A stretch of 40,980 bases of DNA from Candidatus Sulfopaludibacter sp. SbA3 (GCA_945865705.1 CAMBEY010000002.1:1-40980), one strand, 5' to 3'; shown: positions 24,640 through 31,605, counted from the stretch's first letter. Numbers and translations: made by a program. The notes: a model not told the origin generated them from the sequence alone.

Positions 24640-25566
24640 TTACTTCTTATACGTCTCCGGCCGGCGATTGCGCAGGAACCCCCAGCCTTTGCGGATGCGC
24701 TGATTGTGCGCCAGATTCAACTTGGCGATTAGTATCTCATCGTCGGTGGCGGAGGCGCGCTTGAGCACTTTGCCGAAGCTGTCGCAGGCGAACGATTGTC
24801 CCCAGAACCTCAGACCTTTTCCTGCGGGGCCTTCCCTGCCCGTGCGATTCACCGCGACGACATGCGTGCCGTTGGCGATGGCGTGCCCGCGCATGATGGT
24901 CTCCCATGCGTCGTGCCAGTCGCCGTCGGCGGACTTGTAACCCGTCACGTGCCCGATGGCCGTGGGATAGAAAATAATCTCCGCGCCCTGGAGCGTGGCT
25001 TGCCGCGCGGCCTCGGGAAACCACTGGTCGTAGCAGATCAGCACCGCAAACGTCGCGGCCTTTGTTTTGTATACGCGGTAGCCCGAGTCGCCCGGCTCGA
25101 AATAATTCTTCTCGTAGAACAGTGGATCGTGAGGAATATGAATCTTGCGATAGGTGGGCAGACGCCGCCCGCGCTCGTCAAACACCACCGCCGAGTTGAA
25201 GTAGCGGTGCTGCTCGCCAGCCTTCGCAGCGGCCTTCAATCCGCTTTGGCCCGCCCCTGCCCGTTTAACGAACGAAGCACGCTCATAGATCGGCACAATG
25301 ATGCTGACGCCGAGTTCCTTTGCCAGCGATGCAAAAACTTCAGTGGACTCACCCGGAATGGTTTCCGCGAGCGCGGCTTTATTCGCGGACTTCTCCTGCG
25401 GAAAGTAGAGCGTGCGATAAAGCTCCGGCAGACAGATGATCCGCGCGCCGCGCCGCGCCGCCAGACGCACCAGCGCCTCGGCCTTGCGCACGTTGCCCAG
25501 ATGGCTCCCGCGCACCGGCGCCGCCATGCTCATCTGTATGCCCGCAATCGTCACCGTGCTGCTCAT
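24640..25566 (-). CDS. aguB: N-carbamoylputrescine amidase (nitrilase superfamily)
   Basis: This 308-residue carbon-nitrogen hydrolase converts N-carbamoylputrescine to putrescine, CO2 and ammonia. The Glu-Lys-Cys triad is visible: Glu48 in CLPELY, Lys141 in YRKIHIPHDPLFYEK and Cys178 in VLICYDQWFPEAAR. The ATG at 25566 (MSSTVTIAGIQM) matches family N-termini; the reading frame upstream is open but passes through repeat sequence and is not coding-like. An extra segment of about 20 residues (about 97-120, Gly/Ala/Lys rich) interrupts the region where family members read YERR...YHNTAVV, but the flanks are intact. It is first gene of the aguB-aguA pair. Confidence 0.92.
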   Translation of the reverse strand: MSSTVTIAGIQMSMAAPVRGSHLGNVRKAEALVRLAARRGARIICLPELYRTLYFPQEKSANKAALAETIPGESTEVFASLAKELGVSIIVPIYERASFVKRAGAGQSGLKAAAKAGEQHRYFNSAVVFDERGRRLPTYRKIHIPHDPLFYEKNYFEPGDSGYRVYKTKAATFAVLICYDQWFPEAARQATLQGAEIIFYPTAIGHVTGYKSADGDWHDAWETIMRGHAIANGTHVVAVNRTGREGPAGKGLRFWGQSFACDSFGKVLKRASATDDEILIAKLNLAHNQRIRKGWGFLRNRRPETYKK

Positions 25567-25704
25567 CGTATTCCGGATGGACGAACTCCTTGCTGATATT
25601 CTCAGCGCCAAACTTTTATGATACTCGATTCGCGCAATGGTGTATCCGCGCCGCGACAGTTGGAAGTGACTCGGTTTTATCGGATGGACGATGGGGGTAA
25701 AGTG

Positions 25705-25754
25705 GGGCAGGCATTCCTGCCTGCCCTCTGGAGGACAGGTCTGGAGACCTGTCC
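25705..25754. repeat. Paired palindromes, REP-like element
   Basis: GGGCAGG/CCTGCCC (25705-25711, 25720-25726; also the nested GCAGG/CCTGC) is followed six bases later by a perfect 10-bp stem, GGACAGGTCT/AGACCTGTCC (25733-25742, 25745-25754), with a two-base loop. Two adjacent GC-rich palindromes in an intergenic region are typical of dispersed REP-type elements; only one copy is in the window. Confidence 0.6.
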
Positions 25755-26061
25755 CTGCCCCGGAGCGCAAACTGAGTTCCGAAAAACGGGGAAGGAAAAG
25801 ATTGAATATTTGGAAACCAAATCCCTCGAGAGAGTTCCTAAACCGAGAGACCGCCAAAATAGTACTGGATAGTCCTAGCAACAAACCGGGACAAATCCGG
25901 CGAGCTGGTGGTGGACGGGATCGACGCACCGCAGAGAATCAGCTTGGGCGAATGGGGGTGATTTTCCGGATTATTTGGAAAAAACCGTAAACGTTTGCAC
26001 TTTGGTCAAGTTGGGCAAGTCCGCAAATCTGTCATCGAGTAATGCGAAATAACCACGGTAT

Positions 26062-26070
26062 TGTGGATAA
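26062..26070 (-). promoter_or_regulatory. DnaA-box consensus 9-mer
   Basis: TGTGGATAA is the exact complement of the consensus DnaA box TTATCCACA. Only one is seen in the gap, so it is not evidence of an origin by itself. Its location about 1.1 kb from the parS pair makes it worth recording. Confidence 0.4.
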
Positions 26071-26141
26071 AACGAGATGAGTTGCGGAGACCGGCGGATT
26101 CCCTTCCCGGGAAAATTTGTATACTGTTGTTTATAAAAAAA

Positions 26142-27023
26142 TTAAATAAGATTCAGAAGGTCGTTAAGCTGTTTGGCAACGGGTTTCGTAAAATTGTCGT
26201 CGGTCCAATACATGGAGTGCGACAGCGGCGTGTTGGAGAGCAGAGGAAATCCCGCGTCGATGGCGATGTCTTCGCTCACAGCTTGGTTGAAGCTGGGTGA
26301 TAAGGGCTTCAGCGGGTATCCCAGAACGTCATCTATATCATGGAAATTAAGCAACTTAACTGTTTTTTGTAGGGTTTTCTGATCAGTTTTTGGAAAGTGT
26401 TTTTGCAGGTTCGGAGGGGGGAAATCTATGGCCAAGGCTTCTTTGTATGCAAGGCTGAACAAGGGGATGTTGCAACCGAAGGTTATGATCCCGGCGAGCG
26501 TGTTCATTCTCTCTAAGTCATTTTTACCAAATGACTTATTCCTCTTTCGCCGCTTGCCATTGGCCCGCAACTTTTCAGATTGCTGGTGATCCCAAATATA
26601 ATTTGAGATGATATGGCAGCCAAGTGAGTGAGCGATCACCACGATAGGGCAGTCGGGCGCGGATGCGGGCAGGTCCTGGCGGAGACTCGACCGCAACTTT
26701 GACAAGTTATCTCTAATTATTCCATGTATTTGCGAATAGACATCTTCGTCTGGGCCGGGGACTCTCTGGTAGGCCAGGGCATCGCCAAAGGCTGTGATCA
26801 CGAAGCGCCGTATGCGCGAATAGTCGAGCTTGGTATCGACCTTCATGTCAGCACACAGCTTTTCCTCGCGATAGTTTAAGACATCCGCCCAATAGACCTC
26901 CTGCCAGCATATCTCGCTGGAATTGCCGATGCGCGACTCCAGCTCCGCAACAAGCTCATCGGAGAAGCCACGCTTTTGCGACCCCATGCCGTGAACGATC
27001 AACACACCGAGTTTGTAGGCCAT
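26142..27023 (-). CDS. Alpha/beta-hydrolase-fold protein of unknown substrate
   Basis: This 293-residue protein begins KLGVLIVHGMGSQKRGF, with the oxyanion-type HGMG at 11-14. It has a nucleophile elbow VVIAHSLGCHIIS with Ser133. A late HSMYW motif near residue 273 could supply the catalytic His. The region resembles lipase-like or serine-esterase proteins of bacterial defence and unknown-function clusters, but I do not recognise a family. There is no signal peptide, so it is cytoplasmic. GGGGGT precedes the ATG. Base composition is visibly lower in GC than in neighbouring genes and Lys/Asn/Ile content is higher, which suggests horizontal origin. It is divergent from parA; the parS sites lie in the shared upstream region. 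Confidence 0.75.
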   Translation of the reverse strand: MAYKLGVLIVHGMGSQKRGFSDELVAELESRIGNSSEICWQEVYWADVLNYREEKLCADMKVDTKLDYSRIRRFVITAFGDALAYQRVPGPDEDVYSQIHGIIRDNLSKLRSSLRQDLPASAPDCPIVVIAHSLGCHIISNYIWDHQQSEKLRANGKRRKRNKSFGKNDLERMNTLAGIITFGCNIPLFSLAYKEALAIDFPPPNLQKHFPKTDQKTLQKTVKLLNFHDIDDVLGYPLKPLSPSFNQAVSEDIAIDAGFPLLSNTPLSHSMYWTDDNFTKPVAKQLNDLLNLI

Positions 27024-27169
27024 ACGATTACCCCCAATCCGTTGCTTCTGCGATGGTTATAGCACAACGAAGAGAGTGTATCAATAGGGTTATGGGGGCG
27101 AGTTAATGGAGAGCGAGGAGGGAAGTGGACAATCTAAATAGGCCGGGGGCCAGCGAAGCTGACGGCCAA

Positions 27170-27185
27170 TGTTCCACGTGGAACA
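27170..27185. promoter_or_regulatory. parS site 1
   Basis: TGTTCCACGTGGAACA is a perfect 16-bp palindrome matching the conserved chromosomal parS form (GTTnCACGTGnAAC). It is the ParB loading site upstream of the parAB genes. Confidence 0.93.
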
Positions 27186-27239
27186 ATCTAAACCAAGACT
27201 CACTAGGCACAGCCGGGCTCCACCACCCCAATATCAATC

Positions 27240-27271
27240 TATGACCATGTATGACCATCGTGTATGACCAT
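27240..27271. repeat. Three TATGACCAT direct repeats between the parS sites
   Basis: TATGACCAT occurs at 27240-27248, 27250-27258 and 27263-27271, starts 10 and 13 bases apart. The last copy ends four bases before parS site 2. They could be a binding array for a regulator or a slippage product. Confidence 0.75.
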
Positions 27272-27275
27272 GAAT

Positions 27276-27291
27276 TGTTCCACGTGGAACA
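27276..27291. promoter_or_regulatory. parS site 2
   Basis: A second identical palindrome TGTTCCACGTGGAACA lies 106 bases centre to centre from site 1, close to ten helical turns. It lies about 30 bases upstream of the parA -10 element, so ParB binding could also control parAB transcription. Confidence 0.93.
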
Positions 27292-27318
27292 TTTTGGCGG
27301 ATTTGCCTTTACACCGCT

Positions 27319-27327
27319 TGCTATGAT
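27319..27327 (+). promoter_or_regulatory. Extended -10 promoter of parA
   Basis: TGCTATGAT has the TGn extension plus a TATGAT hexamer. No good -35 is seen, as is usual for extended -10 promoters. The expected transcript start is about 25 bases upstream of the parA ATG. Confidence 0.5.
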
Positions 27328-27358
27328 TTGGTAGCTTGTTCATTCGTCGTATCGCCTG

Positions 27359-28171
27359 ATGGGGAAAGTTAATTTGGCCAGAATAATTGCGGTTGCCAAT
27401 CAGAAAGGCGGAGTCGGGAAGACAACTACCGCTGTAAATTTGGCGGCGTCCCTAGCGGCAGCCGAGATTCGTGTTCTGCTCATTGATTGTGATGCCCAAG
27501 CCAATGCCACGGCCAGCTTGGGATTCCCGCGTGATGCCGAACGTCCATCGTTATTCAACGCACTATTTCCGGAAGAAAATGATCGCGAAGGCCTTGCCGG
27601 AGTTACCCACGCGACATGTTTAGATGGCCTATACCTTGTCCCTTCGGACCGGAATTTGGTGGGTGCCGATTTCGAACTTTACGGCCTGGAAAACCGAGAA
27701 TTCCGCCTGCACGCTCTCCTGGAACCGGTTCGAGATCAATTTGAATACATCATTCTAGATTGTCCACCTGCGCTTACTCTATTGACGATAAATGCTTTAG
27801 CGGCAGCTGATTCACTCCTTGTGCCGATCCAGTGTGAGTACCTATCCCTCGAGGGCATTTCCGCACTGATAGAAACTATGGATCGTGTACGCGCGGGATT
27901 GAATCCCAATCTGGAACTGGAAGGTATTCTGCTGACAATGTTTGATGAGCGCACCACGCTAACCAAGCAGGTTGCAACGGAGTTACGCGACCATTTCCCC
28001 GAAAAGGTTTTCGAAACGGTGATCCCGCGCAACGTGCGTCTGGCGGAGGCTCCTAGTCATGGGCAGCCGGTCCTGCTATACGACGTCCGATCCAGGGGCG
28101 CGGAAGCGTATATTCAGCTAGCCAAGGAACTAATAAAAAGGGTAGTAACTGATAAGGTTCACACGGCGTAG
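27359..28171 (+). CDS. parA: Chromosome partition ATPase ParA (Soj)
   Basis: This 270-residue Walker-type ATPase has the deviant Walker A KGGVGKTT at about 16-23 in IIAVANQKGGVGKTTTAVNLAASLA. DCDAQANAT and YIILDCPPAL form the switch/Walker B region. The C-terminal ERTTLTKQVATELRDHFPEKVFETVIPRNVRLAEAPSHGQP is diagnostic for the chromosomal Soj branch. ParA forms an ATP-dependent gradient on the nucleoid that moves ParB-parS complexes. ATG follows an extended -10 promoter; the ribosome site is weak. It lies 87 bases upstream of parB. Unlike the frequent mnmG-rsmG-parA-parB order, a divergent hydrolase gene precedes it. Confidence 0.96.
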   Translation: MGKVNLARIIAVANQKGGVGKTTTAVNLAASLAAAEIRVLLIDCDAQANATASLGFPRDAERPSLFNALFPEENDREGLAGVTHATCLDGLYLVPSDRNLVGADFELYGLENREFRLHALLEPVRDQFEYIILDCPPALTLLTINALAAADSLLVPIQCEYLSLEGISALIETMDRVRAGLNPNLELEGILLTMFDERTTLTKQVATELRDHFPEKVFETVIPRNVRLAEAPSHGQPVLLYDVRSRGAEAYIQLAKELIKRVVTDKVHTA

Positions 28172-28258
28172 TACGAGTCAATCGTTCAGTCTATCGACGC
28201 CATTGACCAATTTATTAGCTGTTTTTTCAGGAAAGTGATTGGAATGGAGGATTAGAAG

Positions 28259-29188
28259 ATGGAACCGAATCAACCGCCGCAGGCAAAGCCACCCGTAACC
28301 TCAATTACCATGCGTAGAGGTCTCGGGAGAGGCTTGGATGCCTTGCTACCCTCCTCTGGACCAGTGAGCCTCTCCTCGGATGCGATCAGGCAGATTCCCG
28401 TAGCCTCCATCACCCCCAACCCCTTCCAGCCGCGTACAGTCTTTAAGACCGATCGCCTGCGCGAACTTGCTGACAGCATCAGGGTTCATGGAGTCATGCA
28501 ACCGATTGTCGTCCGCAAGGACGGGGACCGCTACATGCTGATCGCCGGAGAGCGCCGCTGGCGAGCAAGCACGCTGGCGGGGCAGGTGAATGTGCCTGCA
28601 ATTGTTCGCGATGTCCCTAATAATCAAGTGCTTGAGCTGACTCTAATCGAAAATATTCAGCGCGAAGACCTGAATCCTATTGAAACGGCGGAGGCTTTTC
28701 AGCGCTTGGCTACGGAGACCAATCTAACTCACGACCAAATCGCCGAACGCACCGGAAAAGATCGAACAACTGTTACTAACTTATTGCGATTATTGAAGTT
28801 ACCAAGCGAAGTCAGGTCTAGGATCGTAGCCGGAGAGATCAGCCTTGGCCATGCCAAGGTGCTGCTTGGGCTAGCTTCGGAAGCGGTACAGAAGACGCTG
28901 TCCGCGCGCATTGTCGCTCAAGGGTTGTCGGTCCGGCAACTGGAAGAGATCGCCAAGACCGAGGCTGGTCGTTCGACCCGGGCAGGGAAGAACTCATCCG
29001 AAGGCGAGGCGCCGAAAGAGTCAACGGTTGACCCAAATATCCGTGCGGCCATTACGGAAATTGAGCGGGCGCTCGGAGCCCGCGTCCACCTGAAAGGCAA
29101 TAACAAGCGCGGGAGGATACTGATCGAATACAACTCCGCCGAGGAGCTGGACCGTATCTACGGGCGAATCGTTGGGCGTAAGCAATAG
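28259..29188 (+). CDS. parB: Chromosome partition protein ParB (Spo0J), CTPase and parS-binding
   Basis: This 309-residue protein carries the N-terminal ParA-interaction motif RRGLGRGLDALLP at about 18-30. The ParB/Srx CTP-binding domain is seen in ITPNPFQPR, HGVMQPIVVRK and the GERRWRA motif, with TLIENIQREDLNPIETA. A helix-turn-helix DNA-binding region follows (LTHDQIAERTGKDRTTVTNLLRLLKLP, GEISLGHAKVLLGL), and a C-terminal dimerisation domain ends the protein. GGAGG eight bases before ATG supports the start, although the conserved block begins at Met18. It loads at the two parS sites 1 kb upstream and spreads as a CTP-bound clamp, also recruiting SMC, whose gene lies 3.5 kb downstream. The stop codon lies inside a 15-bp direct repeat. 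Confidence 0.96.
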   Translation: MEPNQPPQAKPPVTSITMRRGLGRGLDALLPSSGPVSLSSDAIRQIPVASITPNPFQPRTVFKTDRLRELADSIRVHGVMQPIVVRKDGDRYMLIAGERRWRASTLAGQVNVPAIVRDVPNNQVLELTLIENIQREDLNPIETAEAFQRLATETNLTHDQIAERTGKDRTTVTNLLRLLKLPSEVRSRIVAGEISLGHAKVLLGLASEAVQKTLSARIVAQGLSVRQLEEIAKTEAGRSTRAGKNSSEGEAPKESTVDPNIRAAITEIERALGARVHLKGNNKRGRILIEYNSAEELDRIYGRIVGRKQ

Positions 29189-29207
29189 ACGGGGGCGCAA
29201 GCAATAG
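29174..29207 (+). repeat. 15-bp direct repeat over the parB stop codon
   Basis: GGGCGTAAGCAATAG (29174-29188) and GGGCGCAAGCAATAG (29193-29207) differ by one base and are 19 bases apart. The first copy supplies the last codons and the TAG stop of parB. Confidence 0.85.
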
Positions 29208-29236
29208 TGATGGCTGGAAGAAGGAGCGGCGGCGCC

Positions 29237-29662
29237 ATGAAATCAAAATGGCAGAAGGCGGCCAAGTCAGGCGATGTCGAGGCACTGGGGCGGCTTCTTC
29301 AGGACTCCATCCCCTCCGAAATCTCCCCCGGCGCATCCGCCAAGTCGCTGCTCGATTCCTTAGACAAACATGGGCAGACGGCCTTGATGATCGCGGCAAT
29401 GCATGGGCGCGCCGCCGCCGCGCACTTGCTGATAGAGCAGAGAGCGGAACTAAATCACACGGCGAAATTTGGCCTGAGCGCGTTGATGCTCGCGGTGATC
29501 AACAATCACGCGGAGATCGTGCGCATGCTAGTGGAGGCGGGCGCCGATCTGCAAATACGCGGTTCCGGCGCTCCTGGTTTTTTTCAAAAGACTGCGTTGG
29601 ATTTGGCCGAGGGCGCGGGTCGCGAAGAACTCTGCACGATTCTGCGACAGGGTATCACTTAG
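29237..29662 (+). CDS. Ankyrin-repeat protein
   Basis: This 141-residue protein consists of about three ankyrin repeats: a degenerate first unit (KWQKAAKSGDVEALGRLLQ), then HGQTALMIAAMHGRAAAAHLLIEQRAELNH, FGLSALMLAVINNHAEIVRMLVEAGADLQI and the closing KTALDLAEGAGREELCTIL. Such repeats are protein-binding scaffolds; no partner domain is present. ATG 29237 has AAGGAG ten bases upstream; in-frame GTG 29207 and ATG 29210 are possible alternatives. Its 3' end overlaps that of the convergent holin-like gene by 8 bases. No signal peptide is seen, so it is probably cytoplasmic. Confidence 0.8.
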   Translation: MKSKWQKAAKSGDVEALGRLLQDSIPSEISPGASAKSLLDSLDKHGQTALMIAAMHGRAAAAHLLIEQRAELNHTAKFGLSALMLAVINNHAEIVRMLVEAGADLQIRGSGAPGFFQKTALDLAEGAGREELCTILRQGIT

Positions 29663-30005
29663 TCGTTTCGGAAATCAGAAAGCGCAGTGCGAGATTCACG
29701 ATGCTTAGCAGCAGCGCGCCGAAAAAGGCCGAGAGGAAGCTGTGAATCTCGAAGCCGGGCGTCAGCCAAGAAGCGAGATAAAGCATCGTGCCATTGATGA
29801 CGAACCAGAATAGGCCCAGCGTCAGCAGCGTAATGGGGAAGGTAATGATCTTGACGAGGAAGCCGAGAGTCCCATTCACCAGTCCGATGACTACCGCGGC
29901 AAGGAGTGCGGCGAAGAAGCCGCCAACCACAAAGCCTGGCATGAAGTGCGCCACAGCGAGCAACGCCAGTGCGCTGAGCAGCCAATTAAGAAGCATCTTG
30001 CGCAT
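29655..30005 (-). CDS. Four-helix membrane protein, phage holin superfamily IV-like (PF04020 type)
   Basis: This 116-residue protein has four predicted membrane helices (about 5-20, 26-46, 52-75, 88-108) and the family-like core FFAALLAAVVIGLVNGTLGF, ITFPITLLTLGLFWFVINGTMLYLASWLTPGFEI. This is the widespread 'mycobacterial four-TMS holin family' of chromosomal proteins, not evidence of a phage. AAAGGAA precedes ATG 30005; the longer frame upstream lacks a ribosome site. It converges on the ankyrin gene with overlapping stop codons. Its role is unknown. Confidence 0.82.
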   Translation of the reverse strand: MRKMLLNWLLSALALLAVAHFMPGFVVGGFFAALLAAVVIGLVNGTLGFLVKIITFPITLLTLGLFWFVINGTMLYLASWLTPGFEIHSFLSAFFGALLLSIVNLALRFLISETTK

Positions 30006-30086
30006 CGAGTAATTCCTTTCGCGGTAGCTCCAGTCTAGCGCAATAATGGACGAAAGGAAGCCTGCTGTGATTGACTGGAGATTAAG

Positions 30087-30120
30087 CCAATGAACGAGAG
30101 ACCCCAATGAACGAGAGACC
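30087..30120 (+). repeat. 17-bp tandem duplication of a start-codon region
   Basis: CCAATGAACGAGAGACC is present twice in direct tandem (30087-30103 and 30104-30120). The second copy contains the start of the DUF2007-like gene. The first contains an ATG at 30090 that opens a short out-of-frame ORF. Confidence 0.9.
30090..30110 (+). promoter_or_regulatory. Six-codon upstream ORF overlapping the DUF2007-like start
   Basis: ATG at 30090 has the only good ribosome site (GGAG, 30077-30080). It reads MNERPQ and then stops at TGA 30108-30110, which overlaps the true ATG 30107-30109 in an ATGA arrangement. Translation of the main gene may therefore depend on termination-reinitiation. Confidence 0.55.
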
Positions 30121-30394
30121 CAAGAGTAGTCCTAATGATCGGGCGCATCAAAAACCAGTGTCCGTTTTCACGGCGCAGGATGAGATGGAAGCCAGCATGA
30201 TCAAGCAACTGCTGAACAGTTGTGGAATCGAGTGCGTGGTGCAAGGGCGGGTGACGGCAGGCCTCTACCCGGTTTCCATCGGAGGCCTGGGCAAGCGGGA
30301 AATCCTGGTGCTGGAAGAAGACGTTGAGGATGCCAGAGAGTTCTTATCTGAGTGGAATAGCTCACGCGATGAGCCTGTGGAAGACAACGGTTAA
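30107..30394 (+). CDS. DUF2007-like small protein
   Basis: The 95-residue protein VSVFTAQDEMEASMIKQLLNSCGIECVVQG...LGKREILVLEEDVEDAREFLSEW matches the pattern of DUF2007 'putative signal transducing' proteins: a PII-like ferredoxin fold whose hallmark is an N-terminal residue-to-domain 'A..E...LL...GI' and a C-terminal 'V...D...A...L'. The biochemical role is unknown in the family. Both its ends are marked by tandem duplications: a 17-bp one around the start, and a 14-bp repeat of 25-bp period whose first copy includes the stop. ATG 30107 lacks its own ribosome site and probably depends on the preceding mini-ORF. Confidence 0.75.
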   Translation: MNERPKSSPNDRAHQKPVSVFTAQDEMEASMIKQLLNSCGIECVVQGRVTAGLYPVSIGGLGKREILVLEEDVEDAREFLSEWNSSRDEPVEDNG

Positions 30395-30419
30395 AACATA
30401 GGGTTAAGACAACGGTTAA
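30381..30419 (+). repeat. 14-bp direct repeat over the DUF2007-like stop codon
   Basis: AAGACAACGGTTAA occurs at 30381-30394 and 30406-30419, a period of 25. The first copy ends with the stop codon TAA of the gene. GGTTAA occurs a third time between them at 30402-30407. Confidence 0.85.
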
Positions 30420-30537
30420 GATTGTGGACAGCATCCCAATAGTTGGACATCAGGCGAACCAGATTGCCCGATCGCATTCAGGGTCCCCCCGGACGAACGA
30501 TTATCGAGATCATCATTTTCAGTAAGCGAGGTGCGCA

Positions 30538-30879
30538 ATGAAAAAACTGTCGGGGATCAGACTGGCGATGCTGGTGTTCGCTGTGTTATTCACTGTGGGA
30601 TGCGAGAAGGCCACGATTGCGGACATATTGGCCGATCCCTCCAAGTACAAAGACAAGAAAGTTGGAGTGGTGGGAACCGTTACCACATCATTCGGCGTAT
30701 TGAATATGGGCGGCTATGAGATCGAAGACAGCACGGGGCGCATCTACGTGATCTCCACCAAAGGGGTTCCGGGCAAGGGACAGCAGGTGGCGGTTGAGGG
30801 AACGGTCTTCACAGGCGCCATGGTAATGGGGCAGGCGGTCGGCGTAGCCATTCGCGAGACGCGGCATCGCGTGCGGTAA
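30538..30879 (+). CDS. Small lipoprotein with OB-fold-like domain
   Basis: This 113-residue protein has a lipoprotein signal peptide with the lipobox FTVGC (Cys22). The mature part (KDKKVGVVGTVTTSFGVLNMGGYEIEDSTGRIYVISTKGVPGKGQQVAVEGTVFTG) has the strand pattern of a single OB-fold, as in small periplasmic OB proteins. The N-terminal part IADILADPSKYKDKKV is typical of that group. GAGGTG lies upstream of ATG. Function is unknown; it is predicted to be anchored in the outer or inner membrane facing the periplasm. Confidence 0.75.
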   Translation: MKKLSGIRLAMLVFAVLFTVGCEKATIADILADPSKYKDKKVGVVGTVTTSFGVLNMGGYEIEDSTGRIYVISTKGVPGKGQQVAVEGTVFTGAMVMGQAVGVAIRETRHRVR

Positions 30880-30906
30880 CGTGGCCCCGCGATTTGGCTC
30901 GGTGAA

Positions 30907-30915
30907 TGCTATAAT
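30907..30915 (+). promoter_or_regulatory. Extended -10 promoter of the first sodC
   Basis: TGCTATAAT combines the TGn extension with a perfect TATAAT. No -35 is seen. It lies about 35 bases upstream of the sodC start. Confidence 0.6.
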
Positions 30916-30949
30916 CAATAACCATTCTTAGTTGTAAAGGACTTTCAAC

Positions 30950-31549
30950 ATGCAAAAGTGGCTCCATGTCGCCGGGGCAGCAACGCTACTCTCTTTCTCC
31001 GTGGCGTGCAGTCAGAGTCGGCAACAGAGTTCTGAACAATCAAACCAATCGACTCCGACCGAGCAAGCAGTTTCGGCAGCAAAGGAAGCCGAGCAGGAGA
31101 TGGAGGGATTCGCCATTGCCTTGGCGCCCACCAAAGACAACATTGCAACCGGTACCGTCATGCTCATGTCCATGGGCGACGGAGTCCACTTTTCTGGAAT
31201 CATCTCGGGGCTTACGCCTGGTCCGCACGGGCTGCACGTTCATGTAAATGGCGATTGCAGTGCGCCGGACGCGTCGAGCGCAGGAGGGCATTTCAATCCC
31301 GATAATGCCGCACACGGAGCACCCAACGCGACCCCTCATCAAGCCGGGGATCTCGGCAATATCATTGCGGGTGCGGATGGCCGGGCGGAGATTAACATTC
31401 ATGCCAATGGCGTTTCGCTCGACAAGGGGAATTACTCAATCAGCGGGCGCGCGCTGATTGTACACACCGATGCAGATGACCTAACCACGCAGCCTACGGG
31501 CAACGCTGGAGCGCGGCTGGCTTGTGGCGTGATCAAGGCCGCGAATTAG
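30950..31549 (+). CDS. sodC: Cu/Zn superoxide dismutase, lipoprotein form
   Basis: This 199-residue periplasmic enzyme dismutes superoxide to oxygen and hydrogen peroxide. The lipobox FSVAC (Cys20) is followed by a Ser/Gln-rich linker of about 30 residues, then the beta-barrel domain. Metal ligands are visible: HVH in GLHVHVNGDC, bridging His in GGHFNP, His in AAHGAP, His in PHQAGDLGN with the zinc Asp, and His in ALIVHTDADD. The disulphide Cys pair is GDC and ACGVI. AAAGGA precedes ATG. It is followed about 100 bases later by a second, soluble sodC. Confidence 0.95.
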   Translation: MQKWLHVAGAATLLSFSVACSQSRQQSSEQSNQSTPTEQAVSAAKEAEQEMEGFAIALAPTKDNIATGTVMLMSMGDGVHFSGIISGLTPGPHGLHVHVNGDCSAPDASSAGGHFNPDNAAHGAPNATPHQAGDLGNIIAGADGRAEINIHANGVSLDKGNYSISGRALIVHTDADDLTTQPTGNAGARLACGVIKAAN

Positions 31550-31580
31550 AAGGTAGAAATTAAGGCGCAATAGAGATAAC

Positions 31581-31605
31581 CAGATGTAAGTACTTCAGAT
31601 GTAAG
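31581..31605 (+). repeat. 10-bp direct repeat upstream of the second sodC
   Basis: CAGATGTAAG is present at 31581-31590 and 31596-31605 with a period of 15, in the gap between the two sodC genes. It may be a regulatory direct repeat or a slippage duplication. Confidence 0.75.

Larger units (their letters stand above)
25567..26141. other. 575-base gap between aguB and hydrolase gene
   Basis: No gene is supported here. The gap contains a pair of GC-rich hairpins (25705-25754), a single perfect DnaA-box 9-mer (26062-26070) and an AT-rich stretch ending in TTTATAAAAAAATTAAATAAG-like sequence around 26130-26150. Open frames in this stretch have poor codon structure and no ribosome sites. Confidence 0.5.

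Noticed and set aside
25567..25929. N-terminal extension of aguB
   Set aside because: The frame is open but includes the palindromic repeat and Arg/Pro/Ser-rich text unlike any nitrilase; family alignment starts at 25566.
29655..30005. Prophage or lysis cassette because of the holin-like protein
   Set aside because: No endolysin, spanin, integrase or structural phage gene is nearby; the family is common on chromosomes.
30423..30431. TGTGGACAG as a second DnaA box
   Set aside because: Two mismatches to the consensus and far from the perfect box; expected by chance.
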